Shown: piece by piece, positions 61,735 to 64,000 of the stretch
Position numbering within the stretch: the stretch's first letter is position 1
Layout of the letters: every line of letters begins with the position of its first letter
Source: Bedellia somnulentella
Lineage: Eukaryota; Arthropoda; Insecta; Lepidoptera; Bedelliidae
NCBI GenBank assembly: GCA_963576735.1
Contig: OY755184.1
Location: 4,712,001-4,776,000, forward strand
Length of the DNA stretch: 64,000 nucleotides
Direction of reading: 5' to 3'
Made by a program: the position numbers and the translations under genes
Notes under the pieces: model-generated
Seen by the model: only the letters and a program-made list of their open reading frames with translations
Told to the model about the DNA's origin: nothing
Databases searched by the model: none

Positions 61735-61970
61735 CGGATAGAATAAATAAATAAATATATGGACATATACACGGATTGAGTTAACTCCAAACCAAGTAGA
61801 ACATGTATTATGGGATACTAAGTCAACGATATATTTAATATTTATAATGCACATATAAACAGCATCCAAGACTAAGAAACAATCATTTACGCTCATCACA
61901 TAAATGTTGCTCTCAGCGGGGATCGAACCCGCAACCTCTGAATTACATAAATGTGCAAATGACATGACAG
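61735..61970 (-). repeat. tRNA-derived SINE with LINE-type tail
   Basis: On the minus strand 'gttgcgggttcgatccccgc' (B-box) is followed by 'cttagtcttggatgctgttt', 'atatcgttgacttagtatcc' and a terminal 'atatttatttatt', a tail shared with lepidopteran LINEs from memory. Confidence 0.6.
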
Positions 61971-62005
61971 TATATGACACTAAGTAAGTGCGTAAGAGAA
62001 TGCTG

Positions 62006-62702
62006 TGTTATACCTCGCGATACCTAGTTAAAAGGACGCTCGTTCTAGCTATGCAGAAGTTATAAAGTAAACTAAAAAGTAAAAGACATTTATTTGGCAC
62101 AATTTACATAAATGACAAAAAGAATACAATCAAGTTATCTGTTCAAGTGTGAACATCAGCAATATAAATCTGGGGCAATTAACTGTCATCCGGTTAGACG
62201 AAACGCTGACAACAGAAAACGCACACAAAGAAATGTATCATCCATATAGATCAATACAAACATATAATTTTATATAAATAGTGTGAAAAATGTAAATAAA
62301 GTCTCTTTCTACCTTTGACTCCGACTATTACTTACCTACCACTTCCTTACCCTTCCATCACTGTGGCCAAGACACCTTTAGCCTTCGCAGTTGCATGAGT
62401 CTGTGTAACTGACAGTGATTATCGTACCACTTCCTATATCCTACCAACCTTCCGTCTGTTACCTTAGGTCTCCCGGTATACAGACATTCCCGTACTTATT
62501 TATATATTTATATATTTCAACTTGTATGGTTAGGGCTAGGGACTTAGGGTTTTAGGGTTGTTAGGCCGTCGGTAGGATAGAGGTACTCTCTACCTACCCC
62601 TCAGGGATTTAGGCGTGCATATATAGATTGATAGGTTAGGATCCTAGGTCTTATAGCTGTCCCATTAAGTTAGTATATTAAAGTCCGCTAGGGGCTTTAA
62701 CA
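62006..62702 (+). repeat. Candidate 5' LTR of the right-hand BEL/Pao element
   Basis: The right end TTTAACA at 62702 is set by the primer-binding-like sequence that follows. The left end TGTTATACC at 62006 is a guess, as the 3' LTR lies outside the window. Inside are a TATA-like 'tttatataaatag' (about 62270) and AATAAA (about 62295), as expected for promoter and poly(A) signal. Confidence 0.45.
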
Positions 62703-62720
62703 TGGTCCTTCGAGAAATTT
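62703..62720 (+). other. Candidate primer-binding site
   Basis: TGGTCCTTCGAG directly after the LTR's CA end. TGG-starting sites complementary to a tRNA 3' end are standard; which tRNA cannot be told here. Confidence 0.5.
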
Positions 62721-63012
62721 TGAACCAGTAAATGACCGCGGCCCTCTTGTCCCTTGTATTATAATAAAAACCGACTGACTGACGCTTAGGAAAACTACAT
62801 AGTACGTATTGTTCTCTTGGAAAGTACCCGTACAGTAACGGATCGGTCGCTGGCTTCCCACAAGCGGGTTCCACCAGTCGATTGAGAAGTCGCAACGCAT
62901 TTACTGTATCAGAGGGTGCGGAGAGCCATAAGTACTGACGTATCTATAGACATTAGGCGTAGAATAGGGCAAGTAGGGACGTCAAGAAAGAAGAACGAAG
63001 ACTGAAGACGCA

Positions 63013-64000
63013 ATGGAAGTAAAAGAGATTAACGATATTATCAAAAGCCAAGAAAATGACTTCGCGGAACTTCAAAGGATATGGGACAACATCAGAAAAG
63101 ATTCAAAAATCAGGAAGACACATAAATACATAAAAGATAGAAGAGCATTACTAGACAGCATATACCAACGAGCGCTACAAAACGACAAATTACTACAAAA
63201 TCAAGAAATAATGTCGACTCACAGATACTTAACATTACATTATTTCGACGAGAACATAAAACAAGTATACGACGCTGCCAAAGACCACTTGGCAGCACAG
63301 GAAGATATCTTATATAAAGATAGTAATATTCAGACATCTTCAACCGACCAATTATGTAGCATCTCAGACAAGACGCACCGTGCAGGATCCAGCAAGGCGC
63401 AGCCAGAAGACAATACTATGAAACCTAAATTGTTCATACAAAAATATCGACTAAACCAACTTAAAAAGAAGCTATCAACTGCACTGGCTGCCATAGAGGA
63501 AAATAAACCAGCTTGGCAGTTACAGTCATTAGTACGGACGCTTGAAAAACAATTTCAAGACATTGACGACAATCACGTGTACCTTCTCATGGAGGAAAGT
63601 ATACTCAGCGACGTATATTTCACTGACAATTATTTTGAAGACGCGCAGGACGCATTCGACTCAATATTAAACAAACTACAAAAGAAAATCAATGACAACT
63701 CAAGACAAAATACTCAGACGACTACAAAATTACCCAGGATTACCATACCGTATTTCACTGGGAGCTATGAATCATGGAATTCATTTTACGATTTATTTAA
63801 AAAGATAATTCACGACGACTGCACTATTTCATCTACAGAAAAAATGCAATACTTAAAAACTCATGTTCGCGGCGAGGCCGAGAAGCTGATCAAGCATTTA
63901 ACCGTGAACGAGGTGAATTATAATGCCGCGCTCACGCTATTGACTAATAGATATATGGACGAACGCCTTACTTCACAGACATTTATAGACAAATTATTAG
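63013..64000 (+). CDS. BEL/Pao Gag (or Gag-Pol start), running off the window
   Basis: Open from ATG 63013 to the window edge, 329 codons, no stop. The first ~220 residues are charged and helical (KSQENDFAELQRIW; IEENKPAWQLQSLVRTLEK). The segment LPRITIPYFTGSYESWNSFY, then KMQYLKTHVRGEAEKLI and ALTLLTNRYMDERL, is the Gag-type DUF1759 region of insect BEL/Pao elements. Position after a primer site and LTR agrees. The element is cut only by the window, so its completeness is unknown. It lacks visible breaks, so it may be a younger copy than the one in the SPT6 intron. Confidence 0.85.
   Translation, partial: MEVKEINDIIKSQENDFAELQRIWDNIRKDSKIRKTHKYIKDRRALLDSIYQRALQNDKLLQNQEIMSTHRYLTLHYFDENIKQVYDAAKDHLAAQEDILYKDSNIQTSSTDQLCSISDKTHRAGSSKAQPEDNTMKPKLFIQKYRLNQLKKKLSTALAAIEENKPAWQLQSLVRTLEKQFQDIDDNHVYLLMEESILSDVYFTDNYFEDAQDAFDSILNKLQKKINDNSRQNTQTTTKLPRITIPYFTGSYESWNSFYDLFKKIIHDDCTISSTEKMQYLKTHVRGEAEKLIKHLTVNEVNYNAALTLLTNRYMDERLTSQTFIDKLL

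Overview
This is eukaryotic nuclear DNA, almost certainly from a moth or butterfly. It has spliced genes with GT-AG introns, dense short repeats with (ATGT)n tails, a Helitron with the 5' end TCTACACTAATATTATAAAG common in Lepidoptera, and Dong-like retrotransposons sitting in TAA repeats as first described in Bombyx. The lineage is inferred from these traits and was not tested by a search.

Host genes. (1) SPT6 (histone chaperone and elongation factor) runs on the minus strand from the ATG at 46487 to a 200-N gap at 20271-20470. I traced 23 exons with matching splice phases, 1430 codons; the C-terminal part is lost at the gap. (2) A small THAP zinc-finger gene or relic lies at 48591-49204 (+). 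(3) An AIP/XAP2-type co-chaperone (FKBP-like plus TPR) is complete in six exons at 50498-55554 (+). (4) The first three exons of TRMT2A (RRM plus start of the m5U methyltransferase) lie at 58703-61069 (+); its catalytic exons are not in the window.

Mobile DNA fills the rest. Positions 2294-12412 are a nested block. A 5'-truncated RT+RNase H LINE is flanked by a 15-bp direct repeat at the head of a SINE-like repeat. Two full-length, nearly identical 3.9-kb R2/R4/Dong-type elements, each with an intact 1200-codon ORF, sit head-to-tail in the LINE's (TAA)n tail. The large SPT6 intron 20 (21143-27418) holds a 5'-truncated BEL/Pao element with an envelope-like domain, whose frame is broken by a run of 28 G. 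SPT6 intron 14 (30593-35748) holds a CR1/Jockey-type LINE and a tandemly duplicated 219-bp tail. The right edge is the 5' LTR, primer site and gag of another BEL/Pao element.

Non-autonomous elements with readable ends include a hAT-type MITE with 8-bp duplication, two TTA/TAA-flanked Harbinger-type MITEs, a TTAA-flanked piggyBac-type MITE, a 250-bp near-perfect palindrome, a Helitron, and several unclassified terminal-repeat elements. SPT6 introns also carry broken extra copies of SPT6 exons 11 and 13. A TRMT2A intron holds three tRNA-like units in alternating orientation with perfect 41- and 70-bp inverted repeats.
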